Shown: piece by piece, positions 9,740-17,685 of the stretch | Layout of the letters: each line of letters begins with the position of its first letter | How positions within the stretch are numbered: position 1 is the stretch's first letter | Assembly (NCBI GenBank): GCA_902604905.1 | Contig: CACLAN010000001.1 | Span: 139,118-184,292 of the forward strand | DNA: 45,175 bases | Source of the DNA: an uncultured Alphaproteobacteria bacterium | Lineage (GTDB): Bacteria > Pseudomonadota > Alphaproteobacteria > HIMB59 > GCA-002718135 | Direction of reading: 5' to 3' | The notes under the pieces: model-generated | The model's input: only the letters and a program-made list of their open reading frames with translations | Told to the model about the DNA's origin: nothing | The model's database searches: none | Made by a program: the position numbers and the translations under genes

Positions 9740-11023
9740 CTAATTATAACTAGGAAGATACTCCTCAAATAATTTAATCAGTGAACCATCTAAAGCTAGT
9801 AAATTAAAATAATTAATCAGATAGTTTTTATTTGCATTAAAATATTCGACATTTACGTTTAAAAGATTAGTTTCTGCTTCTATTAGATCAGTGATAGATT
9901 TTGTCCCAAGGTTGTATTCCTCCTGAGTACTTTCTAGAAGAGTATTTGCATACTCTATAGTTAATAAAGATGTATTTAAATTTGATTTACTAACTATATA
10001 GTTTTTATAATAGTTTGATACCTCAATATTTAAACTTTCTTTAAGATCCTCTAATTCAATTTCAGTTTGTAAAATTTGTGAATTTATTTTTCTAATATCT
10101 GATTTGTCAATGTTTTGCTGAAATATAGGAATTGTTAAAGTTAAGCCTATTGATGCATTGGTATTTTCACTTCCATCATCTATTCGTGAACCATCCGAAT
10201 ACTCTGTTGAAGCTGTTATATCTAAAGTAGGTCTATTAGAACCTTTTTCTTTTGAGAGATCAAGTTCTTTAATTTTAATATTATTTTGAGCAATTAAAAT
10301 ATTAAAATTATTTTTATAAATTTCAAAAAGTATATTTTCAAAATTCAAATCATCTTCTATATTTACATAATCTTCTAAATTAATAGCCTCTTTACCAACA
10401 ATTGATTTAAATGTTTTTAAACTGACTTTGTAGTTTTGTTCGGCTGAAAAAAGATTTGTTTCAGCAATTGAAAAAGCACTCTCAGCATTTTTGAGTTCAG
10501 TTATGGTTGCTGATCCTAATTCATATTTTAATTTCACTTCTTCTAAAAATCTTGAAACAGAATCAAAATTCTTTTCAGAAGCCTCTAATGATTTTTCATA
10601 ATTTATTACGGTTAAATAACCTTCTACAGCTGTTAACGATAGATCTTGAACTGTTTTATAAAAGTTTATTACTGAATTTTCGTAAATAATTTTTGATCTT
10701 TCAATTTCTAAATTTTTTACACCACCATCATACAAATTTTGAGTAATACTAATTTTATATTTATCTGTAAATGTCTCCGGTGTTGTTGATATACCAGCTG
10801 CTGATGTTGTATCGCTATTACTATATGTACCAGAAATTGTGCCAGTAACTGTTGGAAGTTTTTTGCCTATAGCTGCCTCAATAGTTTCTTTGCTTTCATT
10901 CAGTTTTTCAAAAGCAATTTTTACCTTCAAATTATTAGCAATTGTACTTTTTACAGAATCATCAATCGATAGAGCAAATATAGATTTAGAATAAATAAGT
11001 AATAATAATATGAATAATCTCAT
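9740..11023 (-). CDS. tolC: TolC-family outer membrane channel protein
   Basis: Outer membrane component of type I secretion or RND efflux systems, forming a trimeric beta-barrel with a long periplasmic helical tunnel. The 427-residue protein begins with a short signal peptide (about 1-17, ending near KSIFA). It shows the internal duplication typical of the family: two similar halves each rich in long amphipathic helices, with motifs such as AVEGYLTVINYEKSLEAS and ANTLLESTQEEYNLGTKSITDLI. The latter resembles the TolC repeat text for the second half. No inner-membrane or adaptor partner is encoded nearby, so its efflux partner must lie elsewhere. It lies directly after the Pcm-like gene (start one base after that gene's stop) in the conserved pcm-tolC-DUF2497-valS order. 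Confidence 0.92.
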   Translation of the reverse strand: MRLFILLLLIYSKSIFALSIDDSVKSTIANNLKVKIAFEKLNESKETIEAAIGKKLPTVTGTISGTYSNSDTTSAAGISTTPETFTDKYKISITQNLYDGGVKNLEIERSKIIYENSVINFYKTVQDLSLTAVEGYLTVINYEKSLEASEKNFDSVSRFLEEVKLKYELGSATITELKNAESAFSIAETNLFSAEQNYKVSLKTFKSIVGKEAINLEDYVNIEDDLNFENILFEIYKNNFNILIAQNNIKIKELDLSKEKGSNRPTLDITASTEYSDGSRIDDGSENTNASIGLTLTIPIFQQNIDKSDIRKINSQILQTEIELEDLKESLNIEVSNYYKNYIVSKSNLNTSLLTIEYANTLLESTQEEYNLGTKSITDLIEAETNLLNVNVEYFNANKNYLINYFNLLALDGSLIKLFEEYLPSYN

Positions 11024-11683
11024 TTAAAATTTAAAATTCTCTTGTTGTTCTTGAATTTGATAATTACTCATTACATCAAATAAATACTCAGATGAATACA
11101 AATCTTCATTTCTTATAATTTTATAAGCTTTACATAAATTATCATATATTTTTTTAATATATATTAACCTTCCACCATTAATTATTAGTTGTTTCTTTAA
11201 GTTATCAGTTATTTTAAATATAGGTCCATCAATAATAATTAGGTTAAATGGAGCTTTATCAGATAATCCATCTAATAAATTATGATTAAATAAACTGATA
11301 TTAGTATTATTAGTATTATTAATATTATGTTCTAATAATTTAAATAGTTCTCTATTTTCTTCTACAACATGAAGTTCTTTACATAATGAGCTAATAAGAG
11401 CAGAAAAGTAGCCTGTTAAGCCCCCTATATGCAATACCTTATCATTATGTAAAATTTTCGAGTATTTTATAATTTGAGCTAGATGTAAATTTTTAAGATA
11501 TCCTCTTTTTTCAGTTATATCTAAATTATTATCTAGGTAACAATTCTTACCTAAGCTGACATCCAAATAATTTTCTTTAGGAGTATTTTCAAATATTTGT
11601 AAGATATTTTCTTCATTAATTTTGTTTGGTCTTAACTGATTAACAACCATATTTTTTCTTGCAATTTCAAATCTTTCACTCAT
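11024..11683 (-). CDS. Protein-L-isoaspartate O-methyltransferase-like protein, catalytic signature eroded
   Basis: A 219-residue protein with a Pcm/PCMT-like layout. The N-terminus MSERFEIARKNMVVNQLRPN is typical of the Pcm-like protein found upstream of tolC in alphaproteobacteria. SAM-binding motif I is degenerate (VLHIGGLTGYFSALI, residues 83-97, where active enzymes have a VLEIGtGsGYqtAvL pattern). The family's G-x-x-I-S-x-P substrate motif is replaced by KRGYLKNLHLAQ (59-70). It may therefore bind SAM without repairing isoaspartate, or have another role. The gene contains a small in-frame tandem repeat. It heads the pcm-tolC-popZ-valS-ilvD run; its ATG has an AAAGGAT-like ribosome site about 8 bases upstream. 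Confidence 0.75.
   Translation of the reverse strand: MSERFEIARKNMVVNQLRPNKINEENILQIFENTPKENYLDVSLGKNCYLDNNLDITEKRGYLKNLHLAQIIKYSKILHNDKVLHIGGLTGYFSALISSLCKELHVVEENRELFKLLEHNINNTNNTNISLFNHNLLDGLSDKAPFNLIIIDGPIFKITDNLKKQLIINGGRLIYIKKIYDNLCKAYKIIRNEDLYSSEYLFDVMSNYQIQEQQENFKF
11300..11326. repeat. Three tandem copies of a 9-base unit inside the Pcm-like gene
   Basis: The plus strand reads ATTAGTATT, ATTAGTATT, ATTAATATT in direct succession, two identical units and one with a single change. On the coding (minus) strand this gives the low-complexity stretch NINNTNNTN in a loop between the SAM-binding motifs. The unit length keeps the reading frame, so slippage would change only loop length. Confidence 0.85.
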
Positions 11684-11768
11684 TTCTTAAAGGATGCTTT
11701 ATATAAACCTATTATTTAATCAATTATTTAAATTATATTATCAATCATTAGAATTTTTTTTTCATTAA

Positions 11769-11796
11769 TTGACTAGAAATAATATAGTGATAATTG
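11769..11796 (+). promoter_or_regulatory. Possible sigma-70 promoter for tRNA-Cys
   Basis: TTGACT at 11769-11774 is a close match to the -35 consensus. TAATTG at 11791-11796 is a fair -10 after a 16-base spacer, placing transcription start within about 6 bases of the mature tRNA-Cys 5' end at 11809. AT-rich background makes chance matches common, so this is tentative. Confidence 0.35.
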
Positions 11797-11808
11797 TCAT
11801 TTTTTTTA

Positions 11809-11882
11809 GGCTCGGTGGCAGAGTGGTGATGTAGGGGCCTGCAAAGCCTTGCACAGCGGTTCGATTCCGCTCCGAGCCTCCA
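11809..11882 (+). tRNA. tRNA-Cys (anticodon GCA), CCA encoded
   Basis: The acceptor stem GGCTCGG pairs with CCGAGCC. The anticodon stem-loop reads GGGGCCTGCAAAGCCTT with GCA in the loop, and the T-arm carries GGTTCGATTCC. The discriminator base is T at 11879, the U73 that is an identity element for cysteine tRNAs, followed by a genomically encoded CCA at 11880-11882. The region 11684-12011 around this gene is the longest stretch without a protein gene. It holds the two tRNAs, the promoter-like sequence upstream, and a T-rich run (11884-11910) between the tRNAs that could act as a weak terminator. Confidence 0.97.
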
Positions 11883-11929
11883 ATTTTTTCTTGTTTTTTA
11901 ATTTTTTTTTATTATCAACAAAATTGTGT

Positions 11930-12004
11930 TCCTCGGTAGCTCAGTGGTAGAGCAATCGGCTGTTAACCGATCGGTCGCTGGTTCGAGCCCGGCCCGGGGA
12001 GCCA
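11930..12004 (+). tRNA. tRNA-Asn (anticodon GTT), CCA encoded
   Basis: Acceptor TCCTCGG pairs with CCGGGGA (one G-U). The anticodon arm ATCGG-CTGTTAA-CCGAT shows GTT, and the T-arm GCTGG-TTCGAGC-CCGGC is intact. G73 and an encoded CCA close the gene at 12001-12004. It is 47 bases from tRNA-Cys, and its 3' end lies 7 bases from the end of the convergent umuC. Confidence 0.97.
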
Positions 12005-12011
12005 TTAATAT

Positions 12012-13316
12012 CTACGCTTTAACTTCTACCAATTCTTCGAAACGTGTTGTGTAACATGGGGATACGTTTTCTCTTTTCATCTTCCATATTTTTTCTATAC
12101 CTTCAGATGCTATCTTTAATGTTGAACTTCCATATCTAGAGTTAATATTATCAATAGTATTCATTATTCTGTCAGATGTATCACGATCGTAATCAAGCAA
12201 TCCTCTAGTTACATTGTGCCTGCTAAGACCATATAATATAATTCCAGCTTTTTTATAACGAAATCCTGGTCGGTATATTTTTCTAATTCCTTCAAGAGCC
12301 CTTTTAACAATTTTTATGCTATTATTTGTTGGAAAAGGTAAGTGAAGTTTTATTGAATTTGAATATTGTTTCTCTCTTCGATTAAAATGATTTGTCAAAA
12401 CAAAAACACTCATCGACTCAGCCACTAAGCCCTCTTCCCTTATCTTTTCTGATACTCTTGACCCATAAGTTGATATTGATTCCTCTAAATCAAATAATTT
12501 TTCTATTGGTTGACTAAATGATCTTGAAACACAACAACTTTGTTTATCACTTGGAACCAGATCAAGGTCTAGACATGATAAACTATTTAATTCTAGGTAT
12601 GTCTTCTCTCCCACTACACCCATATTTTTTCTTATCCATCCTCTGTCCATTTGTGAAAATTGATAAGCATTATGAATATTATATTTTTTCAGGAAAAGAG
12701 ATAACCTTCTTCCAATACCCCATACTTCTTCTATAGATGTTAATTCTAATGCTTTTTTTATTTCTATTTTGTTTTTTAGTATGCACACACCTTTATAGTC
12801 TGATTGTTTTTTTGCTAGATGATTAGCTATTTTTGATAATGTTTTTGTTGGACCAACTCCAATACTCACTGGAATGCCAACCCACTTCTTAATTGTTTGT
12901 CTAATGTGTCCGCAATAAGTGTTTAGCTCATAGTTCTCAAAACCATTTAAACCAAGAAATGCTTCATCTATGGAGTAGATTTCTACCTCTGAAGAAAAAT
13001 TTGATAAAGTCTCCATTACTCTCTGAGAAATATCACCATACAAAGAATAATTAGATGAGAAAACTTTAACATCATTTTTTTCAATAATACTTTTTGCTTT
13101 AAAATAAGGTTCACCCATTTTTATCCCTAATTTTTTTGCTTCTTTTGAGCGTGCAATGATACAACCATCATTATTGGAAAGTACGACAATTGGTTTCCCT
13201 ATAAGTTTTGGGTTAAATATTCTTTCACATGACGCATAAAAATTATTGCAATCTATCAATGCTATAGATTGATTTATTGAGTTATGACTTCTATTAAGTA
13301 GCTTTGTGTATGACAT
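12012..13316 (-). CDS. umuC: Y-family DNA polymerase V catalytic subunit
   Basis: UmuC copies past DNA lesions during the SOS response, with processed UmuD as partner. The polymerase catalytic residues are visible: D22 (IALIDCNNFYASCE) and D117-E118 (YSIDEAF). Between them is the UmuC-type text GKPIVVLSNNDGCIIARSKEAKKLG, and the little-finger/C-terminal region with NVTRGLLDYDRDT-like text follows. The 434-residue length is close to E. coli UmuC (422). The annotated start adds about 17 residues before the usual N-terminus and overlaps umuD by 23 bases. No better ATG or GTG lies downstream, so I keep it. It ends 7 bases from tRNA-Asn. Polymerase V genes are not expected in every streamlined marine genome, so transfer is possible. 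Confidence 0.95.
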   Translation of the reverse strand: MSYTKLLNRSHNSINQSIALIDCNNFYASCERIFNPKLIGKPIVVLSNNDGCIIARSKEAKKLGIKMGEPYFKAKSIIEKNDVKVFSSNYSLYGDISQRVMETLSNFSSEVEIYSIDEAFLGLNGFENYELNTYCGHIRQTIKKWVGIPVSIGVGPTKTLSKIANHLAKKQSDYKGVCILKNKIEIKKALELTSIEEVWGIGRRLSLFLKKYNIHNAYQFSQMDRGWIRKNMGVVGEKTYLELNSLSCLDLDLVPSDKQSCCVSRSFSQPIEKLFDLEESISTYGSRVSEKIREEGLVAESMSVFVLTNHFNRREKQYSNSIKLHLPFPTNNSIKIVKRALEGIRKIYRPGFRYKKAGIILYGLSRHNVTRGLLDYDRDTSDRIMNTIDNINSRYGSSTLKIASEGIEKIWKMKRENVSPCYTTRFEELVEVKA

Positions 13317-13731
13317 ATGTCACTACCCCCCATATAAAACACTCCATTTCTTCTTTAACTTGAATACTAGGATACTCACTATTGGCAGAAATTAAGAATA
13401 ATGACTGATCTTTCTTTTTTAATTTTTTAACTGTTAGGTCGCCAAAGATGGAAGCTATAACAATATTATCATTACGAGGCGTAACACTTCTATCAACAAT
13501 AAGTAGATCACCTGATAATATACCTGCGTCAGTCATGGAAGGGCCATTAGCTTTAACGATATACGTTGCTGTTGGACGTTGAACCAAATATTCATTAAGA
13601 TCAAGTTTGTTTTCCATATAATCAGTAGCTGGAGATGGAAAACCTGCAGATACTGTATCAAGAAAATAAGGTGTTATTTGATCTCCTTTTGATTCAGCTT
13701 TAAATATTAAGTTTTCTTTTTTTTTAGACAT
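13294..13731 (-). CDS. umuD: UmuD-type S24 peptidase, self-cleaving polymerase V subunit
   Basis: LexA/UmuD-fold protein that cleaves its own N-terminus when stimulated by the RecA filament and then activates UmuC for translesion synthesis. The cleavage pair A29-G30 (SAGFPSPA), nucleophile S65 (NGPSMTDAGI) and general base K102 (GDLTVKKL) are all present. Each is five residues later than the corresponding E. coli UmuD position, so spacing is conserved. The length is 145 residues. There is no helix-turn-helix domain, which separates it from LexA. It lies upstream of and overlaps umuC. An SOS box about 60 bases upstream of its ATG shows LexA control. Confidence 0.95.
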   Translation of the reverse strand: MSKKKENLIFKAESKGDQITPYFLDTVSAGFPSPATDYMENKLDLNEYLVQRPTATYIVKANGPSMTDAGILSGDLLIVDRSVTPRNDNIVIASIFGDLTVKKLKKKDQSLFLISANSEYPSIQVKEEMECFIWGVVTYVIHKAT

Positions 13732-13769
13732 GATATTAGAAAAAATATTTAAACAATTGATAAATAATA

Positions 13770-13775
13770 ATTATA
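13770..13775 (-). promoter_or_regulatory. Probable -10 element of the umuDC promoter
   Basis: On the minus strand this reads TATAAT, a perfect -10 hexamer. A 17-base spacer places the -35 at 13793-13798, inside the proximal half of the SOS box, so bound LexA would block RNA polymerase directly. Confidence 0.5.
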
Positions 13776-13793
13776 TTATTTATAAAATTATTT

Positions 13794-13808
13794 GTTCTAC
13801 TTTTGTTC
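13794..13808. promoter_or_regulatory. SOS box (LexA operator) of the alphaproteobacterial direct-repeat type
   Basis: The plus strand reads GTTC, seven bases (TACTTTT), GTTC. GTTC-N7-GTTC is the operator known for LexA in alphaproteobacteria, unlike the CTGT-N8-ACAG palindrome of enterics. It lies 63 bases upstream of the umuD ATG and overlaps its presumed -35. It also lies about 60 bases upstream of the divergent alaX, which might be affected too. Confidence 0.85.
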
Positions 13809-13870
13809 TAATTTATTCAGAATAAGAAAAAAGTCAATATAATATTTTTAAAATACTGTTAAAAAACGCT

Positions 13871-14572
13871 ATGACAAAATTGTTCGAAGATGATGCATAC
13901 CTTAAAGAATTTAAAGCAAAAATTATAGGTATTGTGAAAGAAGAAAATGGTATTGAATTAGACAAAACAGCATTTTATGCAAAAAGTGGTGGTCAACCTG
14001 GGGACACAGGATTAATAGAAGCTAAAAGTATAAAAATACAAGTTTTAGATACTATTAAAGAAAATAATAAAATAATAAATATTGTAGATGATCTCAAAGA
14101 TCTTGAAGAGAATGCTGAGATAATTGGAAAAATAAATTGGGATTTACGATACAAGCATATGAGAATGCATACTGCGCTGCACTTGTTATGTTCTATAGTC
14201 CCTTTAGGAGTTACTGGTGGTCAAATTGGTTATGAAAAAAGTCGATTAGATTTTAATGATCCAAATAAATTAATAAATAAAGAAGAATTGGAAGAAAAAA
14301 TAAATTTGTTAGTTGAAGATAATCATACCGTTACTAGTGAAATGATTAGAAGTAGTATATTAGAAGAAAAACCTGAACTTGTCAGAACTATGTCAGTAAA
14401 ACCTCCGCAAGTAGATGGTGAAATAAGATTAATTAGAATTGGTGATGTTGATTTACAACCTTGTGGTGGTACACATGTAAAATCAACTAATGAGATAGGT
14501 AAAATTCAAATCGGCAAAATAGAAAACAAAGGTAAAATGAATAGAAGAGTTAATTTATTGATATCTTCTTAA
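13871..14572 (+). CDS. alaX: Alanyl-tRNA editing protein, AlaX type
   Basis: Free-standing editing domain related to the AlaRS editing module. It hydrolyses mischarged Ser-tRNA-Ala (or Gly-tRNA-Ala). The four zinc-site residues are in place: H100 and H104 in MHTALHLL, and C198 and H202 in PCGGTHV. The N-terminal YAKSGGQPGDTG matches the AlaX/AlaRS FypesGGQpsDtG motif. The 233-residue length fits the medium AlaX class that includes the small N-terminal beta-barrel. It stands alone on the plus strand, divergent from umuDC, and ends one base before the aapP stop. A TATAAT at 13838-13843 could be its -10 element. Confidence 0.93.
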   Translation: MTKLFEDDAYLKEFKAKIIGIVKEENGIELDKTAFYAKSGGQPGDTGLIEAKSIKIQVLDTIKENNKIINIVDDLKDLEENAEIIGKINWDLRYKHMRMHTALHLLCSIVPLGVTGGQIGYEKSRLDFNDPNKLINKEELEEKINLLVEDNHTVTSEMIRSSILEEKPELVRTMSVKPPQVDGEIRLIRIGDVDLQPCGGTHVKSTNEIGKIQIGKIENKGKMNRRVNLLISS

Positions 14573-14573
14573 A

Positions 14574-15317
14574 TTACTGATGAAGAATTTGACTTAAAAA
14601 TAACTTTGTACGATCACTCTCTGGATTATTGAAAAACTTATCTGGACTAGCTTCCTCAACAATTTTTCCTTCATCCATAAACACCATTCTATCAGCAACT
14701 GTTTTAGCAAAACCCATTTCATGAGTAACAACAATCATGGTCATTCCACCATTTGCCAAATCAACCATAACATCTAAAACTTCTTTAATCATTTCAGGAT
14801 CAAGAGCTGAAGTTGGTTCATCAAAAAGCATAATGTTAGGATTCATTGCTAGAGATCTAGCAATTGCCACTCTTTGTTGTTGACCACCAGATAATTGACC
14901 GGGATACTTGTTGGCTTGTTCAGGAATTTTTACTATTTCTAACTGCCTCATAGCAAGCTCTTCAGCTTCTGCTTTTGGCATTTTTTTTACCCAGATAGGA
15001 GCTAACGTTATATTTTCTTTTACAGATAAATGGGGAAATAAATTAAATTGTTGAAATACCATTCCAACTTCTTTCCTAACATTATCAATATTTTTTAAAT
15101 TTCCAGTTAACTCAATTCCATCAACAATAATTGAACCCTCTTGATGTTCTTCTAATCTATTAATACATCTGATCATTGTAGATTTTCCAGAGCCAGAAGG
15201 GCCACAAACTACAATTCTTTCTTTTTTCTTAACTTCAAGATTTACATCTTGTAATACATGAAAATCTCCAAACCACTTGTTTACATTTTTTAATGAAATT
15301 ATTGATTCTTCACTCAT
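14574..15317 (-). CDS. aapP: ATP-binding subunit of a general L-amino acid ABC transporter
   Basis: Cytoplasmic ATPase that powers polar amino acid uptake. Walker A is GPSGSGKST (39-47), the Q-loop is [11 protein letters not shown], the ABC signature is LSGGQQQR, and Walker B is [12 protein letters not shown] followed by the switch histidine in VVTHEMGFA. The text and 247-residue length match the AapP/BztD/GlnQ group. The context (aapJ, aapQ, aapM upstream in that order) makes AapP the best name. It starts one base after aapM ends and is the last gene of the transporter operon, converging on alaX. Confidence 0.95.
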   Translation of the reverse strand: MSEESIISLKNVNKWFGDFHVLQDVNLEVKKKERIVVCGPSGSGKSTMIRCINRLEEHQEGSIIVDGIELTGNLKNIDNVRKEVGMVFQQFNLFPHLSVKENITLAPIWVKKMPKAEAEELAMRQLEIVKIPEQANKYPGQLSGGQQQRVAIARSLAMNPNIMLFDEPTSALDPEMIKEVLDVMVDLANGGMTMIVVTHEMGFAKTVADRMVFMDEGKIVEEASPDKFFNNPESDRTKLFLSQILHQ

Positions 15318-15318
15318 T

Positions 15319-16452
15319 TTAATCAGCCCCCATATTAATACCTGTTTTTAATTTCTTTTCCAAATACAAACTGTATCTAGACATTCCAAATGTGAATATA
15401 AAAAATACCAAACTAACGAAAAAGTAAATTTCATAAGATAAGCCTAACCAATTAGTATCAGCTAAAGTCCCTCTTCCTATTCCTAATAAATCTAATAATC
15501 CAACTATAATAACTAGTGTAGTGTCTTTGAACAATCCGATTGAGGTATTTACTATAGGTGGGATAGATATTCTAATTGCTTGAGGTAAAATTATTTGAAA
15601 GTTCATTCTCCAATACGACATTCCTAAAGATCGTGCTGCTTCGTATTGACCTGTTGGAATAGCTTGTAATCCACCTCTTATAACTTCAGCCATATAAGCA
15701 GATTGGAAAAGTGTAACAGCAACAAGAACTCTTACTAAGCCATCCATATCTATTCCTTCAGGTAAAAATAAAGGTAGCATTACCATTCCAAAAAATAGAA
15801 GTGTTATTAATGGAACACCTCTTATAAACTCAATAAACAAAACACACATCATGCTTATTACGGGTAAATTAGACCTTCTTCCTAAAGCTAACAAAACACC
15901 AATTGGAAATGCTAATGCAATACCTGTGCAGCCCAAAACTAGTGTAACCAAGAGGCCGCCCCACTTATTTGTCGAAATATCAGGTAAACCAAATCCACCG
16001 TTAAGCAAAAAATAAGCAATTATTGGAAATATATAAGTAAAGTTTAAAAAAATTTTTCTATAAGGCAGTTTTGTAATTAGAAGGGGAAGTAGTGCTATTG
16101 CCAACATTACATAAGATATATTAACTCTCCAAACCTCTTCTCTTGGATAAAATCCATAAATAAATTGATAGAACCTTACATATATTACAGCCCAACATGC
16201 TCCTCCATTTTTAGGATCTAAGTTTCTTGAACACATTTCCTGATTAGTTATTTGCTGACCAAGATAATTATATTTAAAATCAGCTGAAAAAACTGTCCAA
16301 TCTAAAATCCATGGAACAAACTGGTAAAGGCAATATATAACAAAAATTGTGATTAAGGAATTTGTCCAATTAAAAAATAAATTTATTCTTAACCAACCTA
16401 TAATTCCTGTTGTTGCAACTGGCGGCTTTCTACTTTCTATTTTTTCATTCAT
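15319..16452 (-). CDS. aapM: Permease subunit AapM of the general L-amino acid ABC transporter
   Basis: Inner membrane permease of the HisM/GlnP type, 377 residues. The N-terminal extension with [20 protein letters not shown] and a periplasmic loop containing paired cysteines ([20 protein letters not shown]) are typical of AapM/BztC rather than the shorter GlnP-like permeases. The cytoplasmic EAA loop is readable as [22 protein letters not shown], which docks on the ATPase. It overlaps the end of aapQ by one base and is followed by aapP. AapQ and AapM form the heterodimeric channel. Confidence 0.94.
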   Translation of the reverse strand: MNEKIESRKPPVATTGIIGWLRINLFFNWTNSLITIFVIYCLYQFVPWILDWTVFSADFKYNYLGQQITNQEMCSRNLDPKNGGACWAVIYVRFYQFIYGFYPREEVWRVNISYVMLAIALLPLLITKLPYRKIFLNFTYIFPIIAYFLLNGGFGLPDISTNKWGGLLVTLVLGCTGIALAFPIGVLLALGRRSNLPVISMMCVLFIEFIRGVPLITLLFFGMVMLPLFLPEGIDMDGLVRVLVAVTLFQSAYMAEVIRGGLQAIPTGQYEAARSLGMSYWRMNFQIILPQAIRISIPPIVNTSIGLFKDTTLVIIVGLLDLLGIGRGTLADTNWLGLSYEIYFFVSLVFFIFTFGMSRYSLYLEKKLKTGINMGAD

Positions 16453-17615
16453 TACTTTTCCTTAAATTGTATGCTTCTGTTATAAATGTTCATAAAAAAA
16501 GAAATTGTTAAACTTATAGTTAAATAAGTTGCCATTACTATAACCATGCATTCAATTGCTTGGCCAGTTTGATTAAGACTAATTCCACCAAATCCATGAA
16601 CTAAATCTGCGTATCCAACTGCTATTCCAAGTGAAGAATTTTTTGTTAAGTTTAAATACTGACTTGTGAGTGGGGGAACAATAACTCTTAATGCTTGAGG
16701 AATTATTATTAATCTCATAATCCAGGATTGTTTTAAACCTAGTGCTGCTGATGCCTCTCTTTGACCTTTTGTTACAGATAATATTCCAGCCCTTACTGTT
16801 TCAGAAATAAACGCAGCTGTATAAATTGATAAGGCTAGAAACATTGCAATAAACTCAGGACGAATAACTAAACCACCTTTAAAATTAAATCCTTTCATCT
16901 CAGGATATTCGAATGACATTGGTGAACCAAGTATAAAGAATAAGATGATAGGTATAATAAAAATTAAACCAAAAGAAGTATAAAAAACCGGATATTGATC
17001 ACCAGTTAAATCTTGTCTTTTTTTTGCCCATCTACGAATAAAAAAACTTGAAATTAATGCTAGAATAATTGCAATAAAAATATAAGTAAACCCACTCTCA
17101 AATATTGGTCTTGGTGAATAAAGACCTCTGTTTGATATATAAAAAACATCAAGAATTTGAAGAGATTGCTTAACCCGCGGTAGTTGTATTAAAATACTGT
17201 ACCAGAGAATAATTTGAAGAAGTAATGGAACATTCCTTGTAAATTCTACATAAATATAAGATATTCTGCTTAACAACCAATTTGATGACAAACGAATTAT
17301 TCCTACTAGAAATCCTAAAATAGTTGCCGCAATACAACCAGTAATTGAAACAAGTAATGTATTTAAAACTCCAACAAAATAGACCTTTAAATGAGTATCA
17401 GTTGATTTAAACTCTAAAAAAGGTGAGAAACTAATATCAAATCCTGCTGGATCTGACAAAAATCTCCATCCAGTTGCTATGTTTCTTTTTTCTAGATTAT
17501 ATGCTGTTGTTTGAACAATAAAAAAAATACCTAGAGCAAAAAGACCTACTACTAATGTTTGAAAAAAGATTGATCTAAACCTTTCGTCTGAAAAAAAATT
17601 AAGATTAGATCGCAT
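16452..17615 (-). CDS. aapQ: Permease subunit AapQ of the general L-amino acid ABC transporter
   Basis: First permease of the pair, 387 residues. It has the AapQ/BztB features: an N-terminal membrane segment, then the DPAGFDISFSPFLEF-like periplasmic loop, and further transmembrane helices. The EAA loop reads REASAALGLKQSWIMRLIIIPQA. It is separated from aapJ by 70 bases that hold a strong hairpin, so it is probably made from read-through transcripts at a lower level than the binding protein. The stop codon overlaps the aapM start by one base. Confidence 0.94.
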   Translation of the reverse strand: MRSNLNFFSDERFRSIFFQTLVVGLFALGIFFIVQTTAYNLEKRNIATGWRFLSDPAGFDISFSPFLEFKSTDTHLKVYFVGVLNTLLVSITGCIAATILGFLVGIIRLSSNWLLSRISYIYVEFTRNVPLLLQIILWYSILIQLPRVKQSLQILDVFYISNRGLYSPRPIFESGFTYIFIAIILALISSFFIRRWAKKRQDLTGDQYPVFYTSFGLIFIIPIILFFILGSPMSFEYPEMKGFNFKGGLVIRPEFIAMFLALSIYTAAFISETVRAGILSVTKGQREASAALGLKQSWIMRLIIIPQALRVIVPPLTSQYLNLTKNSSLGIAVGYADLVHGFGGISLNQTGQAIECMVIVMATYLTISLTISFFMNIYNRSIQFKEK

Positions 17616-17640
17616 TTAAAACCTTTAATGTTTATAAAAA

Positions 17641-17670
17641 AAAATAGGGGGTTTTGAAACCCCCTATTTT
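17641..17670 (-). terminator. Hairpin terminator/attenuator between aapJ and aapQ
   Basis: A perfect inverted repeat: AAAATAGGGGG on the left pairs with CCCCCTATTTT on the right around a short TTTTGAAA centre. On the minus strand a run of U follows the stem, the form of an intrinsic terminator. It begins 15 bases after the aapJ stop. Partial termination here would make far more binding protein than permease and ATPase. Confidence 0.85.
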
Positions 17671-17685
17671 AAAAAAAATTAACGT

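Noticed and set aside
11883..11929. Possible small RNA between the two tRNAs
   Set aside because: Only T-rich spacer of 47 bases; no stem or promoter.
12518..12736. Plus-strand frame of 72 residues inside umuC
   Set aside because: Antisense to the UmuC little-finger region; no support of its own.
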